Positions 1 through 51,800 of a stretch of 64,000 nt of DNA are shown piece after piece. Both the position numbers and the translations under genes were made by a program. This DNA comes from Lepisosteus oculatus (taxonomy: Eukaryota > Chordata > Actinopteri > Semionotiformes > Lepisosteidae): positions 3,045,501-3,109,500 of the forward strand of contig NC_090711.1 of the NCBI RefSeq assembly GCF_040954835.1. Direction: 5' to 3'. The notes beneath the pieces are model-generated. The model was not told the DNA's origin. It saw only the letters and a program-made list of their open reading frames with translations, and did no database searches. Position 1 is the stretch's first letter, and the number at the start of each line of letters is the position of its first letter.

Positions 1-170
1 TATGCACACACACGCATGGGCACACACATACACACCCCCACACGCACACACTCACCGACACACGCGTGCACACACAGTTGCTCACGCACGCACATGTGCA
101 GAACACACTCATATACGGAGATGCACACGGCTGCTTGCACAGGTACACACACACACACACACACTAGGAA
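1..170. repeat. degenerate CA-rich microsatellite
   Basis: Imperfect CACACA/CACGCA runs from the window edge, ending in a clean (AC)n at about 143-165. No gene. Confidence 0.8.
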
Positions 171-1159
171 AGTGAATGGGGAAACGTGTGGTTCCCTAGT
201 CTGCTACTTCTCCTCGTGATGTAAGAATAAAGGGCTGGAGAGAGAAACGATTCACTCGGGGGTCCACAGTGACATCCGAGTGTCCTTTTCCTTTGTGCTG
301 CCAAGCAACGTGGACACTATGCAACAGAAAACTCTTAAACCAAACTCAGGCTATCAACCAGATGTATGTAATCTCTGCCTAAAAGTGAACCGGGGAAAGT
401 ACCACTGATTATTTTCCTGTTTGCCTTTTTTAGTGATTGGATTTTTTATTCAAAAGTATGCAAACTCATTTGTATTTGGTGTGTTGTCAGGGAAGGCACA
501 CTGTTTTAAAAATGTTATTATTGCATGCTTACATTCCTTAAAATATTAAAATACATCCATAAGGGAAATAAATAGACACAGTTAATTCATGGTCTCAGAA
601 TGAATCATGTCCAGAACAGGAATACATATACGTGAAGGTCCTTGTTTAGTTTGTCCTGCCCGGGGAATGTCTCCTGCTTTTTGCTTGCCTGTTTGCACCA
701 AATTACAGGATCTGTCCTGTAACACTCATACCCAACCTCCTCCCAGCACCAATCCAGCCCCCCCGCCCCAGAACTGCTGCTGCGGTGCTTTCGCACCAGC
801 AAACGCCAGTGTAAAAATAAAGCGCCAAAAAAAGTAACCAGGTTTAAAAATACCCTTGTTTGTTTAGAGTCGCTGAGCCTCTGGCCTGTGAGAAAGAGGA
901 CTGGGACAGGGAGTTTTACAACTTGTTTTTAGAGCCGGTTACTCACCTTCTCTTTTCTGTCTCGGCCTGCTCTGGTGCGTGTTTGGGGAACTTGGAGGGT
1001 GGACTCCAACGAAACTCAAAGAGAGAAAGCAAAGTGAGTGAACACGACAGATCTGTCTAGTATTATTAACCCCTGACATCCCTGTTCTACAAGAGCGTGA
1101 CCAGCCTGCAGCCTGATCTGTGCTAATTAAGACCAGGCATGGTCAGGACTGGGCTGAGT
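171..1159. other. non-coding upstream sequence, nothing recognised
   Basis: AT-rich to mixed sequence with only short open frames and no codon-like pattern, promoter or known repeat that I can recognise. Confidence 0.5.
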
Positions 1160-1860
1160 GCCCTGCAGGGATAACCTGATTACTGCCGTCAGAGGTGTTG
1201 GGAACCAGCAAGTACCTGTAGTACTCCTCTCACTGGAGCAGGGACACAGAACCAGCGCCCCAGTGAGAAGGCATGCTGCTGTAGGAGGTGCTGATGTTAA
1301 ACTGAGGTCCTGACTGCTCAGTCATCAAAGATGTCATAATTCTGCTTGCAAAGAACAGAAGTCAGTAGTATTTCCAAACTTTGCAGCTGTTCTGAAAATG
1401 TATAAGACAGACACACAGACAGTAATTGTACTGTAACTGGGGGTTGTGTACCCTGTGTTATCTAAAGGAATATCTGGATGAGATCAATAAACCACTAGAC
1501 CTGCAGCAGTCAAGATGGGCTGAATGGTTTTCTCTCGTAAGTCACCTTTGTAGTTTGCTTGCATGGCCCTGTTTGTAACAAAAGGGGAGTTAACCCTAAT
1601 GTCCTGGCTAAATTCCTCTCTGGGCTTGCACAACCTGGCCTCAGTAAACTTTCCCCTTAACACAATATGTGAAGCAATCAATCACTTATCTTCCTGATGT
1701 GTAGTGGGGCTGCTGGTGCACTATGGCTGCCATGGGTCACCAGGGTGGGGGTGCACTATGGGTGCCGTGGGTCACCAGGGTGCAGGGTGCACTATGGCTG
1801 CCGTGGGTCACCAGGGTGGGGGTGCACTTCAGTGGTGGATGAAGTGGTCCTCTGAAAACT
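1160..1860 (+). repeat. fish interspersed repeat (L2/V-SINE-tail-like), rearranged copy
   Basis: Shares the segments AACTGAGGTCCTGA, CTGGCTAAATTCC and a GTGCACTTCAGTGGTGGATGA end with the clearer copy at 40620-41065, but is interrupted. It contains about four tandem 35-36-bp units beginning GTGCACTATGG at about 1716, 1751, 1787 and 1822. Family assignment is tentative. Confidence 0.5.
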
Positions 1861-2479
1861 GTTAGTGCCTTCCAATCCCATGATTCACTCAGATTTATTT
1901 TTGTTTTTTTTTTTCATCAAAGGCTGAGCACACCGTGTGTTTACAAAATAAGGCCACAGGGTGGCAGTGTGTGAGGTACAGAAACAGTATGAAATTGATA
2001 CTGGCAGGCCTCCATCTACTTGTAGCATAGCATACTCAGGCTGAACACAGGGCCTCACGGCATGTAATATCAGTAATCAGACGTGCCACTTGCTAAATTT
2101 AACAAGTTGCAGATTCGAGGAGCCCTGCAATTCCTTATCGTTGGGTGCAATCGCATTTTGCTGTGACAAGACAGGTTTAGCGCAGTTTTAGTCCATGGTG
2201 CGCTGTGTGCCAGCACAGCAGGATATGGGGTATCCGGGGGTGAGACTGCGAGGTCGGCGCCCACAGCTGCTGATGTAAGCTGGAGTGGGTAAGGAGCTCC
2301 CGAGACGGGTTCCCAGTTCGTCACATCGAAGTGGCAAGCGTGCCGTGCAAGGCAAGACACTGCTGCTGGCATTACAGAGCAGCTGAGCCTCGTGAGAGTT
2401 TACCATGGTGAATGAGACCATCTGGGGCAGCTTTCCTCTGCTTGCGTTGCGGATCCAAGCGCTTGGCCAGGCTCTGCAG

Positions 2480-2575
2480 GGGGGGCTGCCGTGCGTCACC
2501 CAGGTGGGACTGCACTTCAGTGGTGACTGAAAGTCAGTCCTGTCCTGTGTATAAAGCACTCTGGGACCGTATGGG
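2480..2575 (+). repeat. short repeat tail, same family as 1160-1860
   Basis: Contains GCTGCCGTGCGTCACCCAG, then GCACTTCAGTGGTGACTGA and ATAAAGCACTCTGGGA, matching the 3' part of the element at 1720-1860. The flanking 1861-3190 otherwise shows no gene; its open frames lack domain signatures. Confidence 0.5.
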
Positions 2576-3194
2576 TTAAGAAGCAGCACACAAAAGCAAG
2601 CGATTATTTATTGTTATTATTAGAACCGTTTATGGCAAAGAGTCAGTGGACATGGAGACCGGGCGTGGAGCTCTTTGCCTTCTGTTTAGTTTTTTTTTAA
2701 CTCCTCGATGAGGGCAAACCTGTCTTAAAGGACAAGTATCTTCGATGACATTTTCAGAGATGAATAAAAGGTTGTTTTTTATTTTGGGGGGGAAGAAAAG
2801 GCCGATGCTCACCAGTTCCCAGTTGCTCGGGGGACCTGGCAAGCCGAGCAGCTCCTGTCCCGCGTTCCCACCCCTGCACTGGGGCAGGAGACACAGCCTG
2901 TTCACCGGCTCCCTCTTGTGGCGCCCCTGGGCCATGGTTCCAGCCAGCAGCCACAGCCTGTAGGTCAGCGTGAGAAACAGATGAGACTCCTGACCTATGC
3001 GAGTTTGGTGGAGTTTGATCCCACTGGGCTTAGAGAGAAACAGAACCAAATAAGCCCCTTCGCTTGTACCAGTAAAACCAGTGGACGTTACTGGGACCCT
3101 CTCCACCCGGTATGAAATCCCTTCGAACTCCCCCTTTCCCCCTCCCCCCAAGAGTAGAGATGGTTTAGAGTAGTCATTCAGCCCTAAACCGTTG

Positions 3195-3310
3195 TCTATG
3201 GGAAGTGGGAGGAGACTGGAGTGCCTGGAAAAAAAACACAATTTGCACCCATGGAGAACATGCAAACTCCACACAGACTGGCATCCCAGACTGCCAATGG
3301 AACCCAGGAC
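3195..3310 (+). repeat. truncated copy of dispersed repeat with GGGAGGAAACTGGAG core
   Basis: Carries GTGGGAGGAGACTGGAG, GGAGAACATGCAAACTCC and ACACAGACTGGCATCCCA, the 3' half of the family seen at 15455, 22936, 36876, 50868 and 62557. Confidence 0.65.
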
Positions 3311-3399
3311 GCTGCTTGGAGGGAAGGAGGATGTGTCTCCTTCGCTGGGCACTACTGTGGATGTGGGAGTTATTGGCCATAGTGCAGATTTGTTGTTGT

Positions 3400-43383
<39,984 letters not shown>

Positions 43384-43593
43384 TGGGAGGAGGGGAGAGA
43401 GACAGACTCCAGCCCAGCAGCCACACCCCAGAGACTCCCCCCGCACCCCCACACACCCCCTGCTTTGCCTTCAATCTCGCCCCTCACCCCCTCCCCATCG
43501 CTTGGACCCAAGACTCACGCCCTCCTGCCTCCTCCTCCCTTCCCCCCTCTGCCCTGCTTCTGTGTTCTTCTGGGACTCCTGATTCAACATTTA

Positions 43594-43599
43594 AATAAA
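43594..43599 (+). terminator. gnas: gnas proximal polyadenylation signal AATAAA
   Basis: Canonical hexamer 211 nt after the gnas stop, followed by A-rich sequence. Use of this site versus distal ones cannot be judged from sequence alone. Confidence 0.55.
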
Positions 43600-44334
43600 G
43601 AAGAGGAGAAAATAAGAGTACAAGTTTAAAAAAAAACCAACAAAATTCAACACAAAAGAGACAACTAACAGACTACAGCAACAGTAATGTCAAGGACAGC
43701 CAGACCAGACTGACAACTCCCATGCTGCACTCCTGCCCCTCCTCCTGACCCCTCCCATGTCAAGACGCCCAATCAGCTGAGAGCACACGGGACACACCCC
43801 CCCCACCGCAGAGCCCGCCTGGCCGCCATACCCACCTGTACCTTCTACCCCTTCTCATCGGCCCCCGCGAGGCCAGCCAGGCGCCTGTAGGCGGCGCCCT
43901 TTCACCTTTTGTTGGTGCGTGACCTGACGTTTCTGCCACACAGTGCGCCGGACGCTCTCTCACACAGCCCCGTCATTTTTCCCCGCTCGGATCTGCTTCG
44001 TCCTGGGGTGCGAACAGCGGGCTCGGTGCGTTCTGGCCGAGGTGCCCCCTGCCCGGCGGGCAGATGAGCAGACGGAGCGCGTGGCGGCGGCGGGGACAGG
44101 GCAGTGACGGGAGGAAGGACTGGCGGAGGAAGCCGGCTCTTGGCCCGGTGCGCCCCAGTGGATTCATCGCGGAGCCCCTTGCTCGCCGTGGGCAGCTGCG
44201 CGAACTGTGCCAGGGGGCTGGGGCGCCGCAGACCCGCGGATCAGACTCTCGGGCTGCGCGCTGAAGGGCGGCGGCGCAGAAGTTCACGTGTGCGAAATAG
44301 AGAACTCGACGCGTGTGCGCGCGCGTGGGTCTGT

Positions 44335-44338
<4 letters not shown>

Positions 44339-44366
<28 letters not shown>
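44339..44366. repeat. (CA)n microsatellite in gnas 3' UTR
   Basis: Uninterrupted AC dinucleotides, 14 units. Further short (CA)n runs at 44548-44566 and 44760-44781. Confidence 0.9.
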
Positions 44367-44370
<4 letters not shown>

Positions 44371-44469
44371 TCCCCCCTCTCGGTGGGGGGGGTCTGCCTG
44401 GCGCTGCAGCTGGAGGGCGGCGCGAGCGGAGCGCGGACACTGGGGACCCGCGCGTGGGCGCACTTCCGC

Positions 44470-44483
44470 CCTGCAGGGGGCGC
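44470..44483 (+). promoter_or_regulatory. CTCF-like motif in gnas 3' region
   Basis: CCTGCAGGGGGCGC matches 13 of 14 positions of CCASYAGRKGGCRS. Sits in CpG-rich sequence about 1.1 kb after the gnas stop. Confidence 0.35.
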
Positions 44484-47400
44484 TGAGGCTCCAAGCCCGC
44501 CAGCCCTCCACACCCACCTCTCTTACCCTCTCCAGAGCGCCCCAACACACACACACACACACACACCCACCCTCGCCCCTTCTTTCATTTTTGTTTTACT
44601 GTTTTGTCGTGTTTTTATTTGGGGGGGGTGACGTGGATTAAAATTCTATATATATTCTAACCCTTTAGCTAGAAGAGGGTAATGATAAAGAGGCCAGGCA
44701 CCTGGACAGCACTGCGCCCAGCCCGCCTTTCCCCTTTGCCCTTTAACCTTTACCCCCACACCCACACACACACACACACAAACATACACACACCTGGCTT
44801 TCAGTACGTCTGTCTTTACTTTACTGCTGGACTATTATTCTTGTACAGACTGTAAAATGTATTATTTTGTACAACTTTATTGAAAAAAAAATGACTTGTA
44901 GAAGATCCCTGTGCCTTGATCACGACTGTACGTGTATAACGAGCTAAGATGTAACAGGTGTTTCACTGCGCTGTACAGCTTGGCTGAGCCCCCACTCTGT
45001 CTGGGCCTGGGGGGGCCGGCTCTTTGTAGCTTAGGGTTATTTTCCATTTGTTCGTTTGTTCGTTCATTTTTTGTTTATTTTTTCTGGTTTATATATATAA
45101 AAAAGAAGGATTAAAACGCTATTTAGTCAATATATATAAATATATATTTATATATATTTATATATGATGAATTGTGCAAATTTAACCACTTCGGAAGTGA
45201 GCTTTTCGAACCCACAGCCACAGGTTTTTTCGTTTCTCCCTTCTCCCCCCTTTCAGCAACCGGCCTTTTCTCTTTTTAATTTTTTAATTTTATTTTTTTT
45301 TTAGCTTTAACTCATTTAAAAAAAAAAAAAAGAAAAAAAACTACTTTATCCAAATGCAAAAACATTGCTTGTTTCTACATAAACCAAAATCTTTTGCTAA
45401 AAAAAGGAGGTATAAGTGTTTGGGTCATTCCTGGCGTGGCGGGCCTGCGGGGGAGAGAGACGGAGCCGACCGGCCGGAGGTTCGAGGAGGAGTCCTCATG
45501 CTCCGCACGAGATCGTCAAGACTGTTCCCGACGATGCCTCACCGATTCTCCCCTGAAGTTTCCTTTTTCTGGAATCATTTATGCTTCAGTTATAAATTAA
45601 CTGGGAGGGGGCAGACAGATTTTTTTTGTGGTTTCTTTGTTTTGTTTTTTTTAAATTCAAATTTAAACTTGCTGCAGCAATAAGTGTGTAATTTCAGCCT
45701 CAGAACCACCTGGTCTTTTTTTTTTATATATACATGGGTGTTCAGTGTGCGTTGCCTTTACATGTGTCTGAACCTTCCTGTACATTTTGTACAAAGACCC
45801 GAATGGCAGCGGTGCGGACGGAGAGGATTGCGCTGTCTCGGGGCAGGCGGGGCTGGGACCGGTCCAGTTCAGCGGTTGAGGACTGAGCACTTTAGCGCGG
45901 TGCCCGGTTCCCAAGGCGACGAGGGTGGAGCTCAGCAGTGGGGATGGGTGCTGCTTCCTCACCTGAACGTCTCGCCTGTCGCAGAGAGAGAGGGGGGGGG
46001 GCAGGGCGTCACTCCCGTGTGAGCCGAGTTCTCATCCCGATGGCTGGAGTCTGGGAACGGCTCCGGGACACGGCCCTGGGCCTGCCCCTTCGCCCGAGCC
46101 GGCTGCGCTTTTAGGAGTGAGGAAGAGGAGGGAACGCGTCTGGGTTTTTTTTTTTGTATCCTTGTTACTGAAGGACCAGGCGTATTGGTTAAAGCAAGGA
46201 CTGGGGAGGGAGAAGAGGAGGCTGTGGCTACAGGGGGGGGGGCATTTCAGGAGGTGGCCATTCACCTTGCAGGGTGCGAGATGCCACTGTGGCAGGAGTT
46301 TATGAGCTGGGGGGGTGGTTCTACAGAGGGAAGGCTCCAGGTTTTCCACAAGTACCTTGGAAGGGTACTTTCTGGTGCAGCTCTGGCCAAACGATGCTTA
46401 GATCTTAATTTGGAAATTCCAAATTTATATGAAAAGGGAATAGGAGCGGAGTAAACGACAAATTATCATTTTTGTGGCCTGTTGGGTCAGCTTTGGGTGA
46501 GATGCTACTCCCTCCAGGAGCATGAGAGGAATAAGTTCCAGGTCATAGGTCAGGCGTCAGCGCTGTGATGGTTTCCTCTCAGGCTACAGTCCAGCCTGCA
46601 AGGGACATCGGCATCCCGACTTCGTTTTCCTTTTCCAGTAGCTGCAAAGAGCCCAGTTACGCTGGAGAGTGTGGTTTGACTTGAAGATCTTTTTCTAGTG
46701 TAGAATAACGCAGTACCTGTGGTCAGAGATGAGGTGTTCACTCCCGGTCTGGTAGGTTTTAGGGTAGTGTGAAACTCCTGATGGTTAATGGCTTGACAGC
46801 AGTGGGAGTTTCACGCTCGTTAAGCCAAATGATTAAGATGGAAATTGATCCAGTGGACCCGCGTGGCTCTCCAGGTGTCTGCATCCGTATCACCGGTGTA
46901 GGAGATTTTGAACAACAGGTGGTGGAATTCAAAAGGAAGCACCGCAATCGGAGAACCGTTCTTGGTAGGCCATATGTGGCAGCTGTGTAATGGCAGGAGT
47001 GATGTAGCCTAAATCATTCAGTCAGCAGCTACCTGTGTCTCTTCTGCAGATTCACTGGCAAAGAAAGAACAGCTGAGGTTTTGAGCTGTGCACACTGTGC
47101 TGTTACAGAGCCCCGTGTTGTAAAAAACACACCCCTAGGTCTCTGGGAATTGTCTGGTGTTTCTACATTAAGCCTTTAGTAAGACCTGGGGTGTAGGTTT
47201 CATCCCCCTGCATCCAACACCTTATGAGACTCATGATCCTCAAGGTCAGTCTCCCAGGGTCTAGAAGGGTTGGAGTCTTCACTTTTGTGCTTGGTATTGT
47301 GTTCCAGTAGTACCACCAGCGTGGTGAGACAGCTGGTTTTCTAACTGAAGGGTCCACACCAGCAAGGTTACAGGGTACAGGGCTGGGGCACGGGGAGGCC

Positions 47401-48649
47401 CCCGTGTGGCGGGCTGGTACGAAAGTGGCGTTGCTGAAGCTCTCCGTGAACTCCTGTGTCCAGATTCCAGATGGCTGCCCCCCTCCTCCACCACCGCACG
47501 CAGGGATCTAGGAGAGAAGCCAGGATCCAGCGTCTGTGCTGCAGCTCCAGGTGTATCGCTGATGACGAGGCTGGGCCGGGGGGGGAAGACAGCGAGTCTG
47601 TCAGCAATGGGAAGAATGAGACCCCCCACACACACCCACACTGTTCCACCTCCTCTGCCCACTGTAGAGGATGTGGGTTCAAGCCCTGGAGGTGGGACAC
47701 TGCTCTCCTACGATCGTGCAGGGGGGACTCTGCTCAAATTCTCCAGTAAGTATGAGACCAGCTCAGAGACGGGCTCTTTTTCACCGATGCACAGCTCCAG
47801 CCCAGACTCCTGCTGCCGAGGAAAGAGGGCAGGACCCGAATCGCTCCGTGTGCACAGCATACCAAATCCTACAGATCGGTACCGGTATCACGACTCCTCG
47901 GCGGCTCTGCTCCTGGTATCCCAGGGGAGCCTAGCACCTGCATCCAGAGAAAACCAAGTCATGAGCACCACATTCAGAGACGAGTTCATTCACTTTACTG
48001 CTGAAATGGGGTTGGATTCCTGCACATCTCCCAGTACGTGGTCCCAGCTCCCACCCGAGGGCATTTGTGGGGTTACACAAACTCTCGGGGTGCTCCGTTC
48101 CATCTACCCTCTCAGAGATATATCAACCAGGCATAATATTCATTTCATCGACTGAATAAGGTATAGTACGGCGACCAGATAAAAATAGCAAATACGCAGG
48201 CTTGACTCACCTGCAGCCTCTTTCATTCTATAAGAAACCAAACTAAAAGAGCTGAAACTAAAAGGAGCTAAAAGAAAAGCACCTGGATTTTGAGCATCGC
48301 TTCATTTATCAACACAGTGCCGGCAACTGAAATAGGACGGGACGTGACCCCACGGGTGGGCGCGTTTTGTTATCATTTGTGTACCAAAGGCAGGAGCCGT
48401 TGTCTCTCTCGGTGCTTCTGCGATTCGTCCCAGTTTTGCTTCACGGATACTCTCCGTCCTGCATTAAGAGATAGAGAGCTGACATAACAGCAATAGAGAC
48501 AAGGTTAATTAGGATGCCCTTTTATGAAGACCGCTTTTCCCCGTGCTTACATTCACAGTACTGGGCGAATATATCAGAAAGGCGTTTTTACACCTTTAAA
48601 AGGCGAGTCCCTTGACGAAGTCGAAGGGCGCTGACGTTTCACCTCCGAG

Positions 48650-48663
48650 CCACAAGGTGGCGC
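48650..48663 (+). promoter_or_regulatory. CTCF-like motif upstream of nelfcd
   Basis: CCACAAGGTGGCGC matches 13 of 14 positions of CCASYAGRKGGCRS (A instead of C/T at position 5). Lies 165 bp before the nelfcd start, between two differently regulated genes. Confidence 0.45.
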
Positions 48664-48699
48664 CCTTATTCAGGCTTGGGCAACATTTTGGATACTTGC

Positions 48700-48827
48700 G
48701 CTCTGGTGACGTCTTTTAGGCGCGCCGAGTGGGTTGCTAATTGAGGGGCGAACACGCCTACTATTTGACGTTTATTACAGTTTTTGTTGTTGTTTCTAGT
48801 ATTTATATAGTGTACCGTCGCTGCAAA
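48700..48827 (+). promoter_or_regulatory. nelfcd: probable nelfcd promoter and 5' leader
   Basis: Contains a near-complete CRE TGACGTCT (48707-48714) and a second half-site in TTTGACGTTTATT (about 48765-48777). That 13-mer also occurs upstream of gnas (about 3964-3976). No TATA box at a fixed distance is evident. Confidence 0.35.
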
Positions 48828-48884
48828 ATGAATGAGGAATATTATGGCACGTCCGCCGACTGGGATGGCCAAGATGGAACTATG
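48828..48884 (+). CDS. nelfcd: nelfcd exon 1 (coding part)
   Basis: Nineteen codons, [19 protein letters not shown]. The donor ATG|GTATAT is a weak 5' splice site, but phase 0 fits exon 2. Confidence 0.85.
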
Positions 48885-51800
48885 GTATATGTGGTTTTTT
48901 GGGGGGCGGGAGGGGTATTTTTTAAACGTTTTCCGTTTCTGGGATTATATTTTAATTGTATATCGCTTTGTTTTAATATGGAGCCCCATGTACATCCCGT
49001 ATACGCAGCCTTATCTGTGTTCGGTGATATCGCAGAAAAACGTAGCCGCCTGTAAAATTGAATTGTTCACCGTCATCGGCTTCCTACAGTAGCGAGAGCG
49101 GATTTCGGGTTCACGCTGTTCTGTCCTGCGGATACAGAAGTCTTTCATTACCCCTCCACTCATCGCGCAGAAACACTATGTAGTACTTCACTGTTAACCG
49201 TGCAGCACAGGAAAGCTCCCATTGTCAGCGGGGTCTGAAAGACCCATCATAAAGTTTAAGTTAAGCAGTTTCATCTCTTCCGCTCGAATCTCTGCATCCT
49301 CTCCTCTTCTGTACCCGCCTGAAGCCACTTCACGTCCGAAACGTGTTTTTTCACTCTTTCTGCTTTGAGGCGTGGAAGTAGCGTCTTGTTCAAAAGCCGA
49401 TAATGATTCCATCGCATCCCATAAATGGGAAAACGAAAAGTTCGCCTAGTACGACTAGTACCACAGAGTACCACTGGGGAACCACAAACTAGCAGGTTTT
49501 CTTGGTCATCCTCAAATGATCAAATTCTAATAACTTGGAGTTTCGTTTTGACAAATTAAGCAGGTCTTCTGTTTAATGAAGTAGTTCGGAGATCCACTTT
49601 TAATGGTAGCTCTCAAGGGTTGACTAGAAATGAAGTACAGTATGTAACTTACCAAAGCGAACAAGACTCATGTTTCTTGGCTTTATGGGCTGATGATGTC
49701 AAACCTGGGGGATTGTAGCTTTCGGGCAGCAGGCCTGGTCTGCCCTGGGCCGGTCTGGTAGGTTCCTCATTGCGTCGCGGCGGCTGTGCTGAGCTGGTTG
49801 GGTTCCCCTGTCTGCCAGGAGGACGGGGATATGGACGGTGAGACGGACGACAAGGTGCAGGAGGAGTGTCTGCAGAAATTCTCCAGCAGGGATTACATCA
49901 TGGAGCCCACCATCTTCAACACCCTCAAGACGTAAGAGTGGTTCCCCCGAATTCACCCGTCTTCTGTCGCGGTGTGTGTGTGTGTGTGTGTCTGTGTGTG
50001 TGTCTGTGTGTGTGTCTGTGTGTGTGTCTGTGTCTGTGTCTGTGTCTGTGTCTGTGTCTGTGTGCCCAGTTCACACCCTGTGAGCTTTGCCAGGTTATGA
50101 ATAAAACTTTGCCAAAAACACCAAGAGCAAGAGCAGATCCTATCAGGAGCACCCAATAAAACTGTCAGCTGGTATATTTAAATCCTTCTTTCATCTTCCT
50201 TATGTTTATTTCCTTATTATTATTATTATTATTTTCTGTAGTGCTTATATACTATGAAACTATTTTTATATAGTGCTTTTAAGAGTAGTATAGAGTGTTT
50301 TACAGTTTGTGTAAAATAATAGAATGAGCACATAACTCAAGTGGAAAGAGATGCAGCAGAAGATACAAGGTCATTAGAACATCGAGCAGACACACTCAGA
50401 CTAAATAACAGAAAGGTTTTGAGTCGGGATTGAAATGCACTTGGGGAAGGTGACTCGGAGACCCTTGGAGTTAAATTGGGATAGACTGGTGCAGCAAGGA
50501 GGCGCCCCTGTCACCCATAGACATGTAGAGGGACGTGTAGAAGACCAGAGTCAGTCAAAGAAGGTTACAAGATTGTTGTGTGAGCTGTTAAGTGTTGCCA
50601 CTCCTTCCTCTTGTAGCTTGGCAGGGACAGGTCTATTGCAGTGCTCTCTGCAGAAGCTCCACTGCCTGGCTGTCCTCACTTCCCTGATGTCTGTCTGTCT
50701 GTCTCTCCTCTTCACCTTTCCAGGTATTTCCAGGCGGGCGGTTCCCCGGAACATGTGATCCAGTTGCTGTCGGAGAACTACACCGCCGTGGCCCAGACAG
50801 TCAATCTACTGGCCGAGTGGCTCATCCAGATGGGTACGACTGTTTATTACACTGGCACTTCTGCCATGCATCCGAACATCCGTCCATTTTCTAATCGCTT
50901 CACCCAATTCAAAGTTCTGGGGCAGCTGGAGCCTGTCTGGGGAATCAACAGGTGCAAGGCGGGGTACACCCTGGGTGGGACACCAGCAGGTGGAAGGCCG
51001 GGTACACCCTGGGTGGGACACCAGCAGGTGGAAGGCCGGGTACACCCTGGGTGGGACACCAGCAGGTGGAAGGCCGGGTACACCCTGGGTGGGACACCAG
51101 CAGGTGCAAGGCGGGGTACACCCTGGGTGGGATACCAGCAGGTGCAAGGCGGGGTACAGCCTGGGTGGGACACCAGCAGGTGGAAGGCGGGGTACAGCCT
51201 GGGTGGGACACCAGCAGGTGGAAGGCGGGGTACAGCCTGGGTGGGACACCAGCAGGTGCAAGGCGGGGTACACCCTGGGTGGGACACTGGTCCATTGCAG
51301 GGCACAGACAGTCCCTAACACAAACAAGCACACACTCACACCAGGGCCAGTTTTCCCAGAAGCAGGAATCGGTATTTTTTTGGCTGTGGGAAGGAGCTGG
51401 AGCACCCGTAACACTCTCTGGTGAACTCTGGGAAAGCATGCAAACACCACACAGACAGGGGCAGCGCGGTGAGGCCGCAGCGCTAACCACAGGGCCACCG
51501 TGCTGCCCCTGTCCCAGAACATTGGATCCTAGCCAGCGGGGTTCCCTCTTTCCCAGATCAGCCTGACTCAACTGAAGGAAGTCGCTTGAGCTGTCAGTAA
51601 TGACATGGGACTCTCACTTCAGTTAAACATTGCACCACTGAAGAAAGCAGTACAAAAAGAGAATCTAAACACTGTTCATGTTTCGTTTTATTATTAGTGT
51701 GTTCCCCCAAGACACCAATAAATTAATGTTAAAAACTGTTACTATGATGCCGTAGTTTGTGGTATTCTCTTTACAGTCATCAGTGGTGTCATTAGATTCT

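Larger units (their letters stand above)
43384..45800 (+). other. gnas: gnas 3' UTR and downstream flank
   Basis: Non-coding sequence after the gnas stop. A first AATAAA is at 43594-43599, about 210 nt after the stop, followed by an A-rich stretch. Farther down are CA repeats (44339-44366, 44548-44566, 44760-44781), an AU-rich block with TATTTATA motifs (about 45080-45165) and T/A homopolymers (about 45270-45340). A long alternative 3' UTR ending between 45.1 and 45.8 kb is plausible but unproven. The end given is approximate. Confidence 0.5.
45801..48827. other. gnas-nelfcd intergenic region
   Basis: Mixed composition. A tRNA-like B box (GGTTCAAGCCC, about 47669) suggests an old SINE near 47640-47760. 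Open frames at 46769-46990 and 47406-48155 show no recognisable domain. The last 250 bp hold the probable nelfcd promoter. No gene supported. Confidence 0.6.

Noticed and set aside
46769..46990. 73-codon open frame in the gnas-nelfcd gap
   Set aside because: No domain or splice context, and an equally open frame lies on the opposite strand.
50806..51571. Collagen- or mucin-like repetitive open frames on both strands
   Set aside because: Produced by the 38-bp minisatellite inside a dispersed repeat. The period is not a multiple of three, so frames rotate; not a protein.
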